From: Podospora pseudoanserina | Lineage: Eukaryota > Ascomycota > Sordariomycetes > Sordariales > Podosporaceae | DNA: 64,000 bases | NCBI RefSeq assembly: GCF_035222485.1 | Contig: NC_085920.1 | Location: 2,108,001-2,172,000 of the forward strand | Direction of reading: 5' to 3' | Notes under the pieces: generated by a model | Database searches by the model: none | The model's input: only the letters and a program-made list of their open reading frames with translations | What the model was told of the DNA's origin: nothing | Part shown: positions 1 to 10,278 of the stretch, piece by piece | Numbering within the stretch: position 1 is the stretch's first letter | Layout of the letters: every line of letters starts with the position of its first letter | Translations under genes and position numbers: made by a program

Positions 1-345
1 GTCATGACCTTTCTGTCTATCGAGAGGCGTCCACACCCAAGCTCAGGGTCTACTAGCAGCCCCGATGACGAGGTTGACAACAGGAAGTTTGCTGGGTAAT
101 TGGCCAGCATCAAGCAGGGCACCAACCTGAATGCCACCGAGAAGGCTGACGAGAAGAGACAAAAGTCGGTGAAGCAGTCTCGTGCTCAGGTTATCGACGA
201 GAAGCCCGAGGAGCCCAAGGGCAGAAGATTGTCATGGTGGTGTATCATAATTCATGTGCATAGCATCTGTTGTATCTACACAGGGAAATCAAGAGAAAAA
301 AGCATCTTTGGAATTCGTCGTTGTCATGCTGTGACACCTTCATGA
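1..345 (+). CDS. possible 3' end of a gene cut by the window edge (partial)
   Basis: A Lys/Glu-rich, coding-looking reading frame runs from about 100 to 345 (for example ATEKADEKRQKSVKQSRAQ). The same frame also reads from base 1 to a TAA at 97-99 with Ser/Asp-rich residues. The sequence attggccag ending at 108 could be a splice acceptor, so 109 onward may be a late exon of a gene that starts left of the window. A second short intron from about 240 to 291 (GTGTAT ... ctacacag) is possible. I do not recognise the protein. It could also be non-coding. Confidence 0.3.
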
Positions 346-771
346 CGCTGTTAGCTTGTGAAGCCGCCATCAAACCGGTGGATGACTAACCTGTGCTGAG
401 CGCGGGGTCAAGGCTATCCCCTCCAGGCCGCTTTGGTCATCAAACCAACCTTCATTACTCAGCGAGGGGTCAAAGTTGTCCCCTTCAACGAGGACAACAC
501 TGCGATTGTGTCTCCAACATCCAAGACTAGAACATGGGAAGGGAAATACTTTAAGTCCCATATCTCCCTTCCATTGTTTCCAAACCGTACGTATAAGTAG
601 GTACAATAAAGCCGCTCGACAGTGGGCGTCTTCCTCCTCCTCATTCTATCACTACCCTACGCTTGAATCACTCTGGGCTACTCAATTTACGTTTGTTTTC
701 GTCTTGCCGACACCACACCGGTATTCGCAAAATAAAAATCTACATATACAGATCCAGCGACACACAACAAG
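346..771. other. intergenic, probable promoter and leader of the GFA gene
   Basis: No supported gene. The last 100 bases are CA-rich and C/T-rich, as expected of a fungal 5' leader, and end in a good start context (caagATGg) at 772. Confidence 0.5.
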
Positions 772-1379
772 ATGGCCTCTGGTACCGCTGACAAGTCGAA
801 GCCCTACGTCCCGCTTGCCGGCCTCGCCAGGGACGGTTGGTCCAAGGACGGCAAGGCGACAGCCACCTGCTACTGTGGCACGGTGCAGCTCATTGTAGTG
901 AGTCCAACACTCTAGCCCAGCCGGAAAATCAAAGCCGACGTGTATGATCCCACAAACAGTCCCTCGACGGCGTCGTCAACACCTTTGTCTGCAACTGCGC
1001 CGACTGCCGCAAGATCACCGCGTCCATGTTCGCCAGCAACTTCACCGTCAAGAACTCCCACTTTGAGTACGCGCGCGGTAAAGACCGTCTCAAGACGTTT
1101 AGCCAATCCCAGACGATCGCTTCGGGCAAGGCGATGACCAACCACTTCTGCGAGAACTGCGGTACGCTCATGTACCGTGTAGGCGAGCGCTTTCCTGGAG
1201 TGAGCATCCTGCGCATTGGCACTGTTGACGACTTTTCGTTGCATGAGACCAGGCTTCGGCCACGACAGGAGCATTGGACTAAGGACCGTGTCTGCTGGTT
1301 TACGGGAGTCCAGGGGATAGAGGAGACTTTTGAGGTTCAGGGGCGAGGGGGAAGAAACGGAAGCATCAGCAATCTTTAA
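772..1379 (+). CDS. GFA / CENP-V-type zinc protein (glutathione-dependent formaldehyde-activating family)
   Basis: Two exons, 772-897 and 960-1379, split by a 62-base intron (GTGAGT donor, cacaaacag acceptor, phase 0), give 181 residues. The metal-binding cysteines typical of the GFA/CENP-V fold are all visible: CYCG near residue 37, CNCADC at the start of exon 2 and CENCG near residue 100. The length matches single-domain fungal members. Family members carry structural and catalytic zinc. Some bind glutathione-formaldehyde adducts, but for most fungal copies the substrate is unknown, so the reaction here is inferred only at family level. No signal peptide or membrane segment is visible, suggesting a soluble intracellular protein. 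The start is the first ATG after a CA-rich leader, and the exon join restores one continuous domain, which supports the model. Confidence 0.88.
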
Positions 1380-2693
1380 TGATTTCCAACGGGGATTAGA
1401 GATTGGATCATGTCCTGGAGGGTGTTCAGGATTCATTGACAGGTAATGTACATGAACAGAACAAGTTTTAGCTGAATGGGAAGAAATGGGTGAATGAATC
1501 TTGGTTAAGGTACCCTGTGAGTTCAGATCAAGTTGGTATCTGAAGACACTGAAGATACAAAGACAGGTTTTGTCCACACTCGGACAAGACAGATACATCT
1601 ATTGAACAACAGAGAATAACAGAAGGCCCTTAGAGGAAAAGACGATATGTAGTGATGGAGTGGAGGGTACGGTGGTTACAGTCGTGCGGCGTACGAATTC
1701 ACAGGGCCAGACAATAGCTTGGCGTTTTCAAACGCGGAAATCAAAATGTCGAGATATAGTCTGTGGCTGTCCTGGCCGAATGCCTATGACATGAGTAGTT
1801 CAATATATACTTCATACCTATCGGAAAGATCTATCATCACTGTCGCGTTGACTTGACAATACATCCAACCACTGTATTCACTTTGAAAGTAATCCAGTCA
1901 AGACATTGTCAACGTCATACCCTAACCCTACCCCATGTCATGCCGCCATGAGCCCAGCATGACCGAAGAAGCTGAGCACAGCGAGTGAGCTATATGCCGT
2001 AGAGCTGTTCTGGGGTGGCATATTCTAGGCTCAACAACCGGTGCGATCTCTGTGTTGGCCGGCGCGTCCTTCTTGTGGCATAGGATGACTGACGGGGCAG
2101 AGTGCTGGACCGGGGACGAGAACAGGGCGATAGACAAGTGTCAAGAAGACTGGGTGGGTATGAATGATATCGATGGGCTGGCTCTGCCATCAGGAGAAAT
2201 CGAAGCAAGGAGCCCCTGTCCAAACTTCAGGGGGTGTACATGTGGAGAGTCTGTCTTCTGAACTGAAAACCTTCCAACCCTTGGCCGACAACAACGTCAC
2301 TCTTGGGAACACGGCGGTCGACTAAACTTTGGCCTCGAGGATGGAGCTTGTTATTGACCTATGGTAGGCCGGTTTCCTGTGGCTGTGCGGGTGTCAGGGT
2401 GGGTGGGACAGACGGTGGTTGTGTTCATGGGTCGGAGAATATGACGTAGTGCGGGGCGGCATCGAAGCCAAGGCAAGGGTGCAGCAACGGTTTGGTCTGT
2501 GGGCGGCGAGAGCGGTAAGTCAAATAACCAGGAGAGATTTGGAGATATAAAGCGTCGGCTCGCCAGGGGAGAAACACTGAAGCCCATGTCCATCAAATTC
2601 CAACTCCAAATCCATACAAAAGCCTCAACCCAACATACTCCAGTTGGAGAATTGCAACATCTTTCTGCCCATTCTTGAACCAACACTCTCACA
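1380..2693. other. intergenic, 1.3 kb
   Basis: No supported gene. A TATA-like element (gatataaag, about 2544-2552) lies about 140 bases before the next start codon and is followed by a CA-rich leader. Confidence 0.5.
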
Positions 2694-2969
2694 ATGCTCG
2701 AAGACAAGAACAAGAGCTCAGGCGTCACTGGTGCCGGAAAAGTCGTCACCTCCACACTCGGGAACACAGTCGGCGGCTTGACAAACACGGTTGGAGGCGT
2801 TGTAGGTGCAGCGTCTCGTGGCATTGGGGAGACGGTGACAGGGGCCACAGGTGGGCTCGGGAGACCTCTTGGGGATGGCATTGCCAACATTGGGACTGGT
2901 GTCGAAGGGGGAGCTGCTACTGTCGCCAAGGGGGTAAAGGATGCTGGCGAGTGGAAGACAAGCCGATAA
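2694..2969 (+). CDS. small Gly/Thr/Val-rich protein, LEA/hydrophilin-like
   Basis: An intronless ORF of 91 residues. It begins with a short charged stretch (MLEDKNKSSG) and then consists of imperfect 10-11-residue units rich in Gly, Val, Thr and Ala with regularly placed hydrophobics (TNTVGGVVGAASRGIGETV, ATVAKGVKDAG). Such units can form amphipathic helices, as in late-embryogenesis-abundant or apolipoprotein-like stress proteins. No signal peptide or membrane helix is visible. A TATA-like box about 145 bases upstream and a CAcaATG context support expression. Small proteins of this composition are common in filamentous ascomycetes and usually unnamed. The stress or membrane-surface role is an inference from composition only. 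Confidence 0.6.
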   Translation: MLEDKNKSSGVTGAGKVVTSTLGNTVGGLTNTVGGVVGAASRGIGETVTGATGGLGRPLGDGIANIGTGVEGGAATVAKGVKDAGEWKTSR

Positions 2970-3427
2970 GGGTGGTGCAAGGGAATGGGCGAGTGGTGGT
3001 CGCTGATAATTCTGTACTGGAGCCTACCAGCCTGGTATTCAGATTCAGCGGTCGAAATAGGGTGGAGGCTCAGAGTCAAGTGCTTTCCCTCTCTGATACT
3101 GAGGATGTAGAACTCTAGGTATTTGATTGTGTTATGAATTTCAAAATGCCAGAATTATTGCATACGATTTTCTGCTGAAGCAGGCCTTACAGCATAGTTG
3201 GAATAAAGTGATGGATCTGAGGGCTTGGTTGAGCGATTGGCCGGGAAAGTGCTTTCCATCTCGTGCAGAAACAAATCGGCAGGTGCAAAAAGTGGTAGAC
3301 ATTCTGCCCCAAGGCTTTCAAGCTCGACTCCAACCTGGAACCTACAGGGAAACTCCAACACCAGCTTAATCACACACTCAGCATCTCCTCCGCACCCATA
3401 CACTCGCATCCATTACAAACTGACACA
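2970..3427. other. intergenic, 0.46 kb
   Basis: No supported gene. The right end (about 3365-3427) is C/A/T-rich leader sequence before the next ATG. Confidence 0.45.
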
Positions 3428-3817
3428 ATGGAACCTAAGAATCATCCCCAGGTCCCTTCGCGCCCCGTTACACCGCCCTCTCTTCCTCCCTGGCCCACCA
3501 CCCCCCCTCCCAAATCACCCCCTGGCCCAAAGACTCCTCTCCCACCGTTGCCTCCTTCGCCGAGGCGTACCCCCCACTACGGACTTTCTCGTCCTTGTTA
3601 TGGTCTACCTCGGCCGGACACCCCGCCAGAAAGGCTCATCTCAAATTTGGGCCCTCTGCCGTATCAACTTCCCTATCGCCTTCCACCTTGCCCCGGACCG
3701 CCTCCTAATCGTCCCTTGCCTCCTACCCCCAAGAGGAGGGTCCCAGAAGATCAGGCGAGTGAGACGAAGGGCACCGAGTCGAAGGTTACCGAGTCGAAGA
3801 CAAGCGACGCGAAGTAG
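3428..3817 (+). CDS. small proline-rich hypothetical protein
   Basis: An intronless ORF of 129 residues starting in a good context (gacacaATGg). Roughly a third of the residues are Pro in the first 100 positions, in PPxP and PxxP runs that could bind SH3 or WW domains. The tail switches to a charged repeat, TESKVTESKTSDAK, with two TESK units. No signal peptide is visible. I do not recognise a family. Disorder and a scaffold-like role are inferences from composition. C-rich DNA can produce long Pro-coding frames by chance, so the main support is the start context, the leader and the in-frame charged tail. Confidence 0.5.
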   Translation: MEPKNHPQVPSRPVTPPSLPPWPTTPPPKSPPGPKTPLPPLPPSPRRTPHYGLSRPCYGLPRPDTPPERLISNLGPLPYQLPYRLPPCPGPPPNRPLPPTPKRRVPEDQASETKGTESKVTESKTSDAK

Positions 3818-3945
3818 TTAAGAGTTGCCTACATGGACCATACCTCGTGGTTCAGCCATATCTTCTGTACCTGACAGGCATGCCTTTTGGCCAACACTGT
3901 CGGGGTAGATTACCTTACCTGCTCATTTTGATGCTTCAGCACTAT

Positions 3946-4340
3946 CATGTCCAAGTAAGTGAAGAGCCTAGGTGCTCTGACAATCCGCCTCGGGTACTGG
4001 GACGTTACTGACAGCAGTTTACTGGCTTCGTTTGACTTTTTGCAATGTTTCGACAAATCTTATGCACATCCTTGTGGTACAACCACGAGTCAAGAACTTT
4101 TCCCTTTCGATGCTGTATCTGACACCAAGTCCAAGTACGTTTGTATTCTATTCTTTCGGTCCGTTTCTGTGCCTTGGACGTGCTTTTGGGACCTTGCTGA
4201 CAGCTCCTTACTTTGGTTGTTAGGTAGATTCTTTGCAATGTCTCAACATATCGAATATCCCTTCTCGAGTCGATACTGTTGTCTTTTACTTTGCCAAACG
4301 CCAAGGAACCGATATTTCCCCAAACATCGTCACCCGTCTT
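3946..4340. repeat. diverged tandem duplication, two units of about 185-193 bases
   Basis: Matching landmarks recur in order: tccaagtaagt (about 3950) against tccaagtacgt (about 4130); gggacgttactgacag (3999) against gggaccttgctgacag (4188); and tttgcaatgtttcgaca (about 4040) against tttgcaatgtctcaaca (about 4233). The offset drifts from 180 to 193. Each unit contains a donor-like and a branch/acceptor-like sequence. On the minus strand the two units read in the same frame with alignable peptides (GKVLDS ... VHKICRNIAKSQ and GKVKDNSIDS ... IRYVETLQRI). This could be a decayed gene with duplicated segments, or a duplicated intron-like element. Confidence 0.5.
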
Positions 4341-4876
4341 TGAGGAGCCAGCCATGCTAGGCGTCATGGTGTAACCCAGGTACATGCATGCCAAGGCTTT
4401 GTCGGATGTGGTGGAAGTTCTTTTTGGCCAGCTCTGGAGTCTGTATATTAGATGTGGTCGACATGGTCGAAGCTAGAGACTTGACCACACATAATCAAAT
4501 TTGCTCTCTCTGTCTCTCTCTCCTGGGCTCAAGCTTTCTATGCAGTGTCAAAGGCGGAACAGGGGGTGCCCAGCACCGGTTGCTGTCACGAGGACACCCC
4601 CCTCTCCATCCCCACCTGTGACCTGTCAGGACCCGTCAAGCAGGCTAGTCTGTTAGCGATCGGCTTGTCTAATGTAGGCTTCCCGAATACTACGTTTGGT
4701 CGGCACTTGAGACGTCAACAGTCGCCGTCCACAAAGATGGCGAACCGTATTGGCGTACCACCCATGGCTCAACTTGGCAGCAGATAACACCGGGCCCTGC
4801 GACTGGCTGATGCCACTCAAGAAACCATCCACAAACACTAGGGCAATCCCAAGTTTCTAGAACACTCGGAGGATTT

Positions 4877-5542
4877 GTGATGATCCTCCACTTGTTGGGT
4901 AGAGATCCCGGTGCGTTACCTTGTTGTACCCCAGGTTCTGTTACTGAGAAGTCCCTGCTGTTCTTTGTAACACATTTGAAGAATATGAAGAGGCTGGGAA
5001 GCCTTCGAGTGTCTATCCTCGTTCGAGGTTTCTTGATGTTCGACATCTACTATTGTTATCGACCGTATGCATGCAGAGCGCTGCTGTGTGCTGGCCGAGA
5101 ACCTTTGGGTTTGGAGGAAGAGCTAACCCAATTCAAAAGCCGACATATGCGGTCAATATCCGATGCCTCCCAAGAGAAGCAACTTTCCCCGGTCAATGAT
5201 CCTTTCAACTTTGAAGGACCAATAGTTGACATTACAATATCGAGACAGTCACTGTTCCTCCTATCATGCCTGTATCTGTATCCCGCAGCCAAGGTGCGCA
5301 GGTCCTGCATCGAGCATCGAGTAAGCGGCACCCACTTCAACGAGATCCAGACCTGGAGCCAGACCGGTGTATGCCAGCCCCTCCTCAGAATGCCCAACCA
5401 CTGTGCCGATTTTGGCAGCTTTGTACATACTGCAGAAACGGCTGTTGCAGTGACCACTCAGACATCGGATGGAGGAGGTGCAGGGCCGACCGACCACAGC
5501 CGGATTATGCATACCAGCAGATGTGGCTGCGACCTAGCCTAA
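4877..5542 (+). CDS. uncharacterised ORF, doubtful
   Basis: An open frame of 221 residues from ATG 4877 without clear family resemblance. It has several Cys and His (SRCGCDLA end, PNHCADFGSF) but no ordered motif I recognise, no signal peptide and no obvious introns. Its length is the main reason to list it. It lies in a stretch that otherwise looks decayed, so it may be a chance frame or part of a dead gene. Confidence 0.2.
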   Translation: MMILHLLGRDPGALPCCTPGSVTEKSLLFFVTHLKNMKRLGSLRVSILVRGFLMFDIYYCYRPYACRALLCAGREPLGLEEELTQFKSRHMRSISDASQEKQLSPVNDPFNFEGPIVDITISRQSLFLLSCLYLYPAAKVRRSCIEHRVSGTHFNEIQTWSQTGVCQPLLRMPNHCADFGSFVHTAETAVAVTTQTSDGGGAGPTDHSRIMHTSRCGCDLA

Positions 5543-5831
5543 CGTCATGAGAGGTTGATTACCAATCGCGTCGTTCCCCGGTGGACGTTCAAGTACAGAG
5601 ATTGAGAATCGACGTGACACACTTGGTGACGGATCGATTCCCTTCGGCTTGACAACGCATGCTGGGACCGGGGAAGCTGTTTTGGTGCCACTTGAAAGGA
5701 CGAGGACAGATCGGATGGATTACAAAACGGGCGTGCTGGAAGCATTGTCGGACGAGACCGTGGTGCCCCTTTTCTTGAGGAACATTCTGGATTTTGGAGT
5801 CTGGTGAGGGAGCTTGTTCCAAACTAGAACA

Positions 5832-7719
5832 ATGGCTTCCAAGAGTGCAGAGAAGTCCGGCCACACCAATGCACTTCAGGGGTCTACGGTCGTTGTTCGA
5901 GAAAATGTGTCGCCTTTGACGTCCTCGAGTGACGATGTCACGATGGATGAGGCCGACAGGAAGCTGGAAGCCATGGGGTACACACCGGTAAGCAAGAGCC
6001 CTGGTCTATTGACGATACAACCAAAAAGCTGACTGTTCTCAGGTCTTCAAACGAGAGTTCTCCACCTGGTCCAGCTTCAGCTTTGCCATGAGCATATCTG
6101 GCGTCTACGGCTCCCTCATGTCCACTTGGATATACGGACTACAAGCCGGTGGAGCTGCCGCCATCATGTGGAGTTGGGTCATAGGGGGTGCCGGGGCTTG
6201 GGCATTGGCACTTAGTCTGGCTGAGCTATCGTCAGCATATCCAAGTTCAGGGGCTATGTACTTCACTCTGAAATTTCTTGCGCTGGAGGAGCAAGTGCCC
6301 ATCTTGTGCTGGATTTCGGGTTCGTACTCTTTCTTGGCCAGGGAGTGCACTGTGCTAATACGAAAGCAGGCTACATCAATCTTGTTGGAACCGTCACCGG
6401 CAGTGCCGCCACCGAATATGCATCCAGTCAGATGCTGCTCGCAGCTGTGTCCATCACCTCCAACTTCTCTTACATGCCGACCAACAACCATGTTGTGGCT
6501 TGTATGGCCATCTTGACCGTCATTCATGCCTCGATCAACACACTGCCAACACTATGGCTGACACGATTGACCAGTGGCTATGTCGTATTCCACATCAGTG
6601 TTCTGGTTGGCGCCTGCATGTGCCTGCTCGTGCAGACAAAAGAAAAGCATAGCATTGCATATGCCTTCACTGACTTCCAGCCCTCATCCGGCTGGACTCC
6701 CCCTGGCTTTGCCTTTCTCTTTGGCTGTCTGACACCAGCCTGGATCATGACAAGCGCTGATAGCACAGCTCGGTATGCCCTCATGTTCTCTCACACAGAG
6801 GACGTCGCTGACAAGCCTCCCACAGCATCGCTGAAGAAGCCAAAGACCCCGCCCGCATAGTCCCCAAAGCAATCGCCAACGCCACAACCTTCACGTACAT
6901 CATCGGCTTCCTCTTCAACCTCGTACTAGTGATCTGCATGGGCGACCCCCTCGAACTAGTCCAAAGTCCCAGCGGCCAACCAGTAAACCCCCACTCTCCT
7001 TGACTAATCCTATATAACCTCTAACCCTTCTTAACCCAACAGGTAGCCCAACTCTTCTTCAATGCCATGGGCCGCACCCCAGCAATACTGTTCACCCTCT
7101 GCGGCTTCGCAGTAATGAACCTAGTCGCCATCCCAGGCATCCAAGCTGGCTCCCGCACCATCTTCGCCTTTGCCCGCGACGACCTACTCCCCTTTTCCCA
7201 CCACTGGCGTCGGGTCTCCAAGCGCTCCCAGACACCCATTGCCGCGGTGTGGTTATATGCCGCCCTCGAGATTATTGTTAATCTCCTGGGGTTAATGTCC
7301 GACACAGCAATCAGTGCCGTGTTCAACGTCTGCACTGTTGCCTTGAATATCTCTTATCTGGTCCCCATCGTCTGCAAGATGCTGTACGGGAGATTTGAAA
7401 AAGGGCCGTGGAATCTGGGGAGGTGGAGCTTTGTGATGAATGCGGTTGCTGTGGGGTGGAACACGCTCATGGCAGTTATTTTCTTTTTTCCTACCAGGTT
7501 GCCGGTTGCGGCGGAGAATGTGAGTTTTTCTGTCTGCTTTCCCGGGCTGGGAAGTGGGAGAGATGCTGACTTCTGAAACAGATGAACTATGCTATTGTCG
7601 TGTTTGTGTTTGTTCTGATGTTTTCTGTTGGGTTTTGGTATACCCATGGACGACATTTTTATACCGGTCCTGGGACGAGGAGGCCGTTGGCAGCCACAGT
7701 TGTTGAGACGTTGGGTTGA
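5832..7719 (+). CDS. amino acid/GABA/choline permease, APC superfamily (ACT family)
   Basis: Six exons (5832-5987, 6043-6319, 6370-6772, 6826-6982, 7043-7519, 7582-7719) encode 535 residues, the normal size for fungal UGA4/HNM1-type transporters with 12 predicted membrane helices. A soluble N-terminus of about 55 residues leads into FSTWSSFSFAMSISGVYGS, the typical first helix. Other family landmarks are the block around EYASSQMLLAAVSI, IAEEAKDPARIVPKAI (the conserved amphipathic segment after helix 6) and AIPGIQAGSRTIFAFARDD. All five introns are short, with GT-AG ends, and each join restores the conserved helix order. The likely role is proton-coupled uptake of amino acids, GABA, choline or related amines at the plasma membrane. 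The substrate cannot be told from sequence alone. The first in-frame ATG (5832) is chosen. A TTG-opened extension upstream has no support. Confidence 0.9.
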
Positions 7720-8456
7720 GGATGGGGGCTATGTTAACTTGACTAGGCGGAGGGCGAAGATAGTAGGGCGATTCGATGTGAGATTGGTACATATATGTTT
7801 GTTTTTGGAGCTGGTGATGATAATGGGGTCCCATAGTGAAGACACAGGAAAAGAATAACGAGGACAAAAGACGCCAGCCAAGGGGCTTTCTTGGCGTGAC
7901 ATTGAAAGTGTCGTGGAGTGCTTTATTTGGTTTCAGGGCCCTGAAGTGTGTATCATTAGTGTCGAACAGTCCAGTCACGCCCCCCCACTGCAGTACACCT
8001 TTCTCCGATCTACAAGTTGTGTACATAATCGTAGTCGTGGTATCTTAAGGGGAACTGGTCCGTGCGCTGGCCATCAGCAATTCAGGGGTTTACAATTCTT
8101 GGCTTTGATCTTGAGATTGAGGTTATCACCAATATTTTCGTCCCAACTTTGGACAAGGTCTTTGTTAGAAGGGGGGGAAATTTCTAGTGGCCTAGATATC
8201 TAATTTCCGAGTCCTCTGTTATTTAAGGATGGAGACACAAAATGTCAACATGAGAACCTGGCGTCTCAAAAGCAACGTAGAGGAAAGGGAGTAGAGTCAC
8301 AAAAGGTCATTGGATGATGGAAGAGCAAGTAGATGAACAACAAGATACATGGTAATACATTATGACCCGAATCCCAACAGTAATATCTAAACAAGGTACT
8401 CCAACAATCCTTCTTCTATATGCTCAGTCTTGTCATACATTCTTGCCATACATTCC
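7720..8456. other. intergenic, 0.74 kb
   Basis: No supported gene. It presumably holds the 3' end of the permease transcript and the region downstream of the RRM pseudogene. Confidence 0.45.
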
Positions 8457-8666
8457 TCAATAACCCAACATCGGCGCCTGCAGGTCTCCGATCCAATCTG
8501 AGTTCACCACCCCAGCCCGGCCATGCTTTGAGACAAGGTTGATTCCAGGCTGCGCGGGCTAGCATAAGTGCCCGAGTTGTCGTGGGAGTTCAAATCTTCC
8601 TAGAAAGGTGTTAGCGTCTGACAAAACCAGAGGCCTTTTTGGAGAAACAGAACTTACCCACATTCT

Positions 8667-8687
8667 TGCCACGGATTCTCATCACCA
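8667..8687 (+). repeat. left arm of a perfect 21-base inverted repeat
   Basis: Bases 8667-8687 (starting TGCCACGGATTC, ending ATCACCA) are the exact reverse complement of 9081-9101. The two arms sit 393 bases apart inside the RRM pseudogene and do not extend beyond 21 bases. Confidence 0.85.
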
Positions 8688-9080
8688 GCACTTGGTGAGG
8701 AAGAACTGGCGAACAGAGGGGTACCACGGAAGTTTCTTGAGCGTGGAGATCATCGACTCGAAAGGTCGCTGAGGACAGTCCTTTGAGTTGAAATAAGGCG
8801 TTGCCACCGAAAAATCTTTGAAGGCAGCCAGTGTTGAATCAGACGTCACTGATGGGCCTCCTTCATGTCTCACTCCTTCTGACTGGACATCGTCATCTCG
8901 ATAGGGTGGTCGCCCAAGTGAGGTTGACGATGCTTACGAATCGCCTCGTAGCGGCGTTCGATGGTGCGAGTGGCAGCATGAATGCTGCTAAACTCCACAA
9001 AGGCGTCCCCAGTCTTCGAGGTAACACGTTCCATGATGATATGAACGCCCTCTTGGGCTTCACTGACGTCCCATCAGGGT

Positions 9081-9101
9081 TGGTGATGAGAATCCGTGGC
9101 A
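9081..9101 (-). repeat. right arm of the 21-base inverted repeat
   Basis: Exact reverse complement of 8667-8687. It falls in the LPRILIT-coding part of the RRM pseudogene, while the left arm falls just upstream of its intron (VMRIRGKN-coding). Confidence 0.85.
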
Positions 9102-9131
9102 GCTCTGGTGCGCTAACGGTCGAGGCCGAGG

Positions 9132-9948
9132 CCGAGACGAGGATCTAGGGATATATTGGCGTTGACTGTTGTGGGGAATCTGTCGTAGTGTTGAAGCGGA
9201 CTCGAAATCGGTCTCTGTTCACAGATCTTGAGGCATAGATGATGAGCAAAAGGTGATGATGGATGGGTCGCAGCTGAAGGAGATGGAGAATAAAGTGACC
9301 CACAAGACAGGAATTTTCACTGGCATATATTCCACACAACCTCCCCACAGAACGACATCATAGGCCTAAGGCAAGGCAGCGACAATGTCACAGGCCCTCC
9401 AGCCTCTCGCTCTTCTGTTGGCTGTCAAGGTCGTCCATCAAGGTCTCTCATCGAGGCAGCGAGGCAGCAGAGGACCCGCCTTCCCCCCAGTCGACTATTC
9501 ACATACAAGGCAACGGCCACAACGACATCATCCTCCCCGTCTCCCTCCTCCCCCCCTAACCAACGGAAGTCTCCAGACACTCCATCTTCTCCGCTTTCTT
9601 CAGCCCATATCCCCACCCATCGCATCGTTGCCTGACCACACCCCCAGATTTGCATTCCCTCCCAAATCGTCAAGCGTGCATTGACCGCCCCCCAGACCAC
9701 CTATAAAACCTCTCCTCCCTTCCCAACTCTCCCTCCTTTCCTCTCTTCTTTTTCCTCAGCGTGGCTCTCTAGTCTTCGAGAGTTCACTCCAATTTTTATG
9801 TGCATGAAATTGTATTGCAAAAAACAGTTCAGCCTGCTTCTCCATGGCTGAGCTGGAAACCACAATGCAGACATCAAAATTCCATTTACGAGAACTGTTT
9901 CAGCCCTTCCCTTGAGGATCCCTCTATAGGCTGATCTGGCAAAACACA
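9132..9948. other. intergenic with a promoter-like segment
   Basis: A 99-residue open frame (9385-9684, ATG start, Pro/His-rich) has no recognisable features and is not called. A good TATA box (ctataaaacc, 9701-9710) is followed by a strongly pyrimidine-rich tract (9711-9765), the usual layout of a highly expressed fungal core promoter pointing to the ORF at 9949. Confidence 0.45.
9702..9708 (+). promoter_or_regulatory. TATA box with C/T-rich initiator tract
   Basis: TATAAAA at 9702-9708 is followed by about 55 bases that are mostly C and T. It lies about 240 bases upstream of the ATG at 9949, suggesting a long leader. Confidence 0.5.
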
Positions 9949-10278
9949 ATGGAAACACTTTTTTCTTTTCTTTTTCCTTTTTGCTTGGTGGTCTCTTCCC
10001 TCTCCCATGGAAGAGTATCATCAAAGCCTGTTGATTCTGGTGCCTCTTCTTCCCATAAGAGATCACCAGCTGTCAATTCTGGTGTCTCTTCTTCCCACAA
10101 GGGATCACCAACCCAGGTGCATTATTTTCAAATTCCAGTGCTTGAGACTGACAGATCGGTTGGGTTGTTCACCATTGGGATGAAAGTTTCTCAGCACACA
10201 CTTGTTCCACTTTGTGAAGTGTGTTTGCACCCATGCTTCTACGATGTTGTCAGATCACTTGTTCTGCCATGTGCTTAG
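9949..10278 (+). CDS. candidate small secreted protein with a 14-residue tandem repeat
   Basis: An intronless ORF of 109 residues. The N-terminus METLFSFLFPFCLVVSSLSHG is a convincing signal peptide, with cleavage likely near residue 20. Immediately after it, two 14-residue units stand in tandem: VDSGASSSHKRSPA and VNSGVSSSHKGSPT, encoded by two 42-base DNA units that still match closely. The C-terminal half contains four Cys (CEVCLHPC ... LPCA), which could form two disulfides. A TATA box and pyrimidine tract lie upstream. Size, signal peptide, repeats and Cys content fit an effector-like or cell-wall small secreted protein, but no family is recognised. A chance ORF cannot be excluded because codon use is not distinctive. 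Confidence 0.5.
   Translation: METLFSFLFPFCLVVSSLSHGRVSSKPVDSGASSSHKRSPAVNSGVSSSHKGSPTQVHYFQIPVLETDRSVGLFTIGMKVSQHTLVPLCEVCLHPCFYDVVRSLVLPCA

Larger units (their letters stand above)
3818..5831. other. gene-poor, partly decayed 2 kb stretch
   Basis: Nothing with clear coding character apart from an ORF at 4877-5542 listed separately. A diverged tandem duplication at 3946-4340 is also listed separately. Sequence just before 5832 is probably the promoter of the permease gene. Confidence 0.45.
8457..9131 (-). pseudogene. broken RRM-domain (RNA-binding) protein gene
   Basis: Reading the minus strand, three frames each carry pieces of one fungal RRM-protein family. The first is LPRILITNPDGTS, an RNP2-like strand. 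The second, in another frame, is GVHIIMERVTSKTGDAFVEF followed by the rest of an RRM. The third is RPFESMISTLKKLPWY. A GTAAGT...ctttctag intron at 8600-8657 precedes a C-terminus TLSQSMAGLGW and, after another shift, NSDWIGDLQAPMLGY followed by a stop at 8457-8459. At least three frame changes and several stops separate these blocks, so no full-length product is possible. The gene once encoded a multi-RRM RNA-binding protein, presumably paralogous to an intact copy elsewhere. Two arms of a perfect 21-base inverted repeat lie inside it (see repeat entries). Confidence 0.7.
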
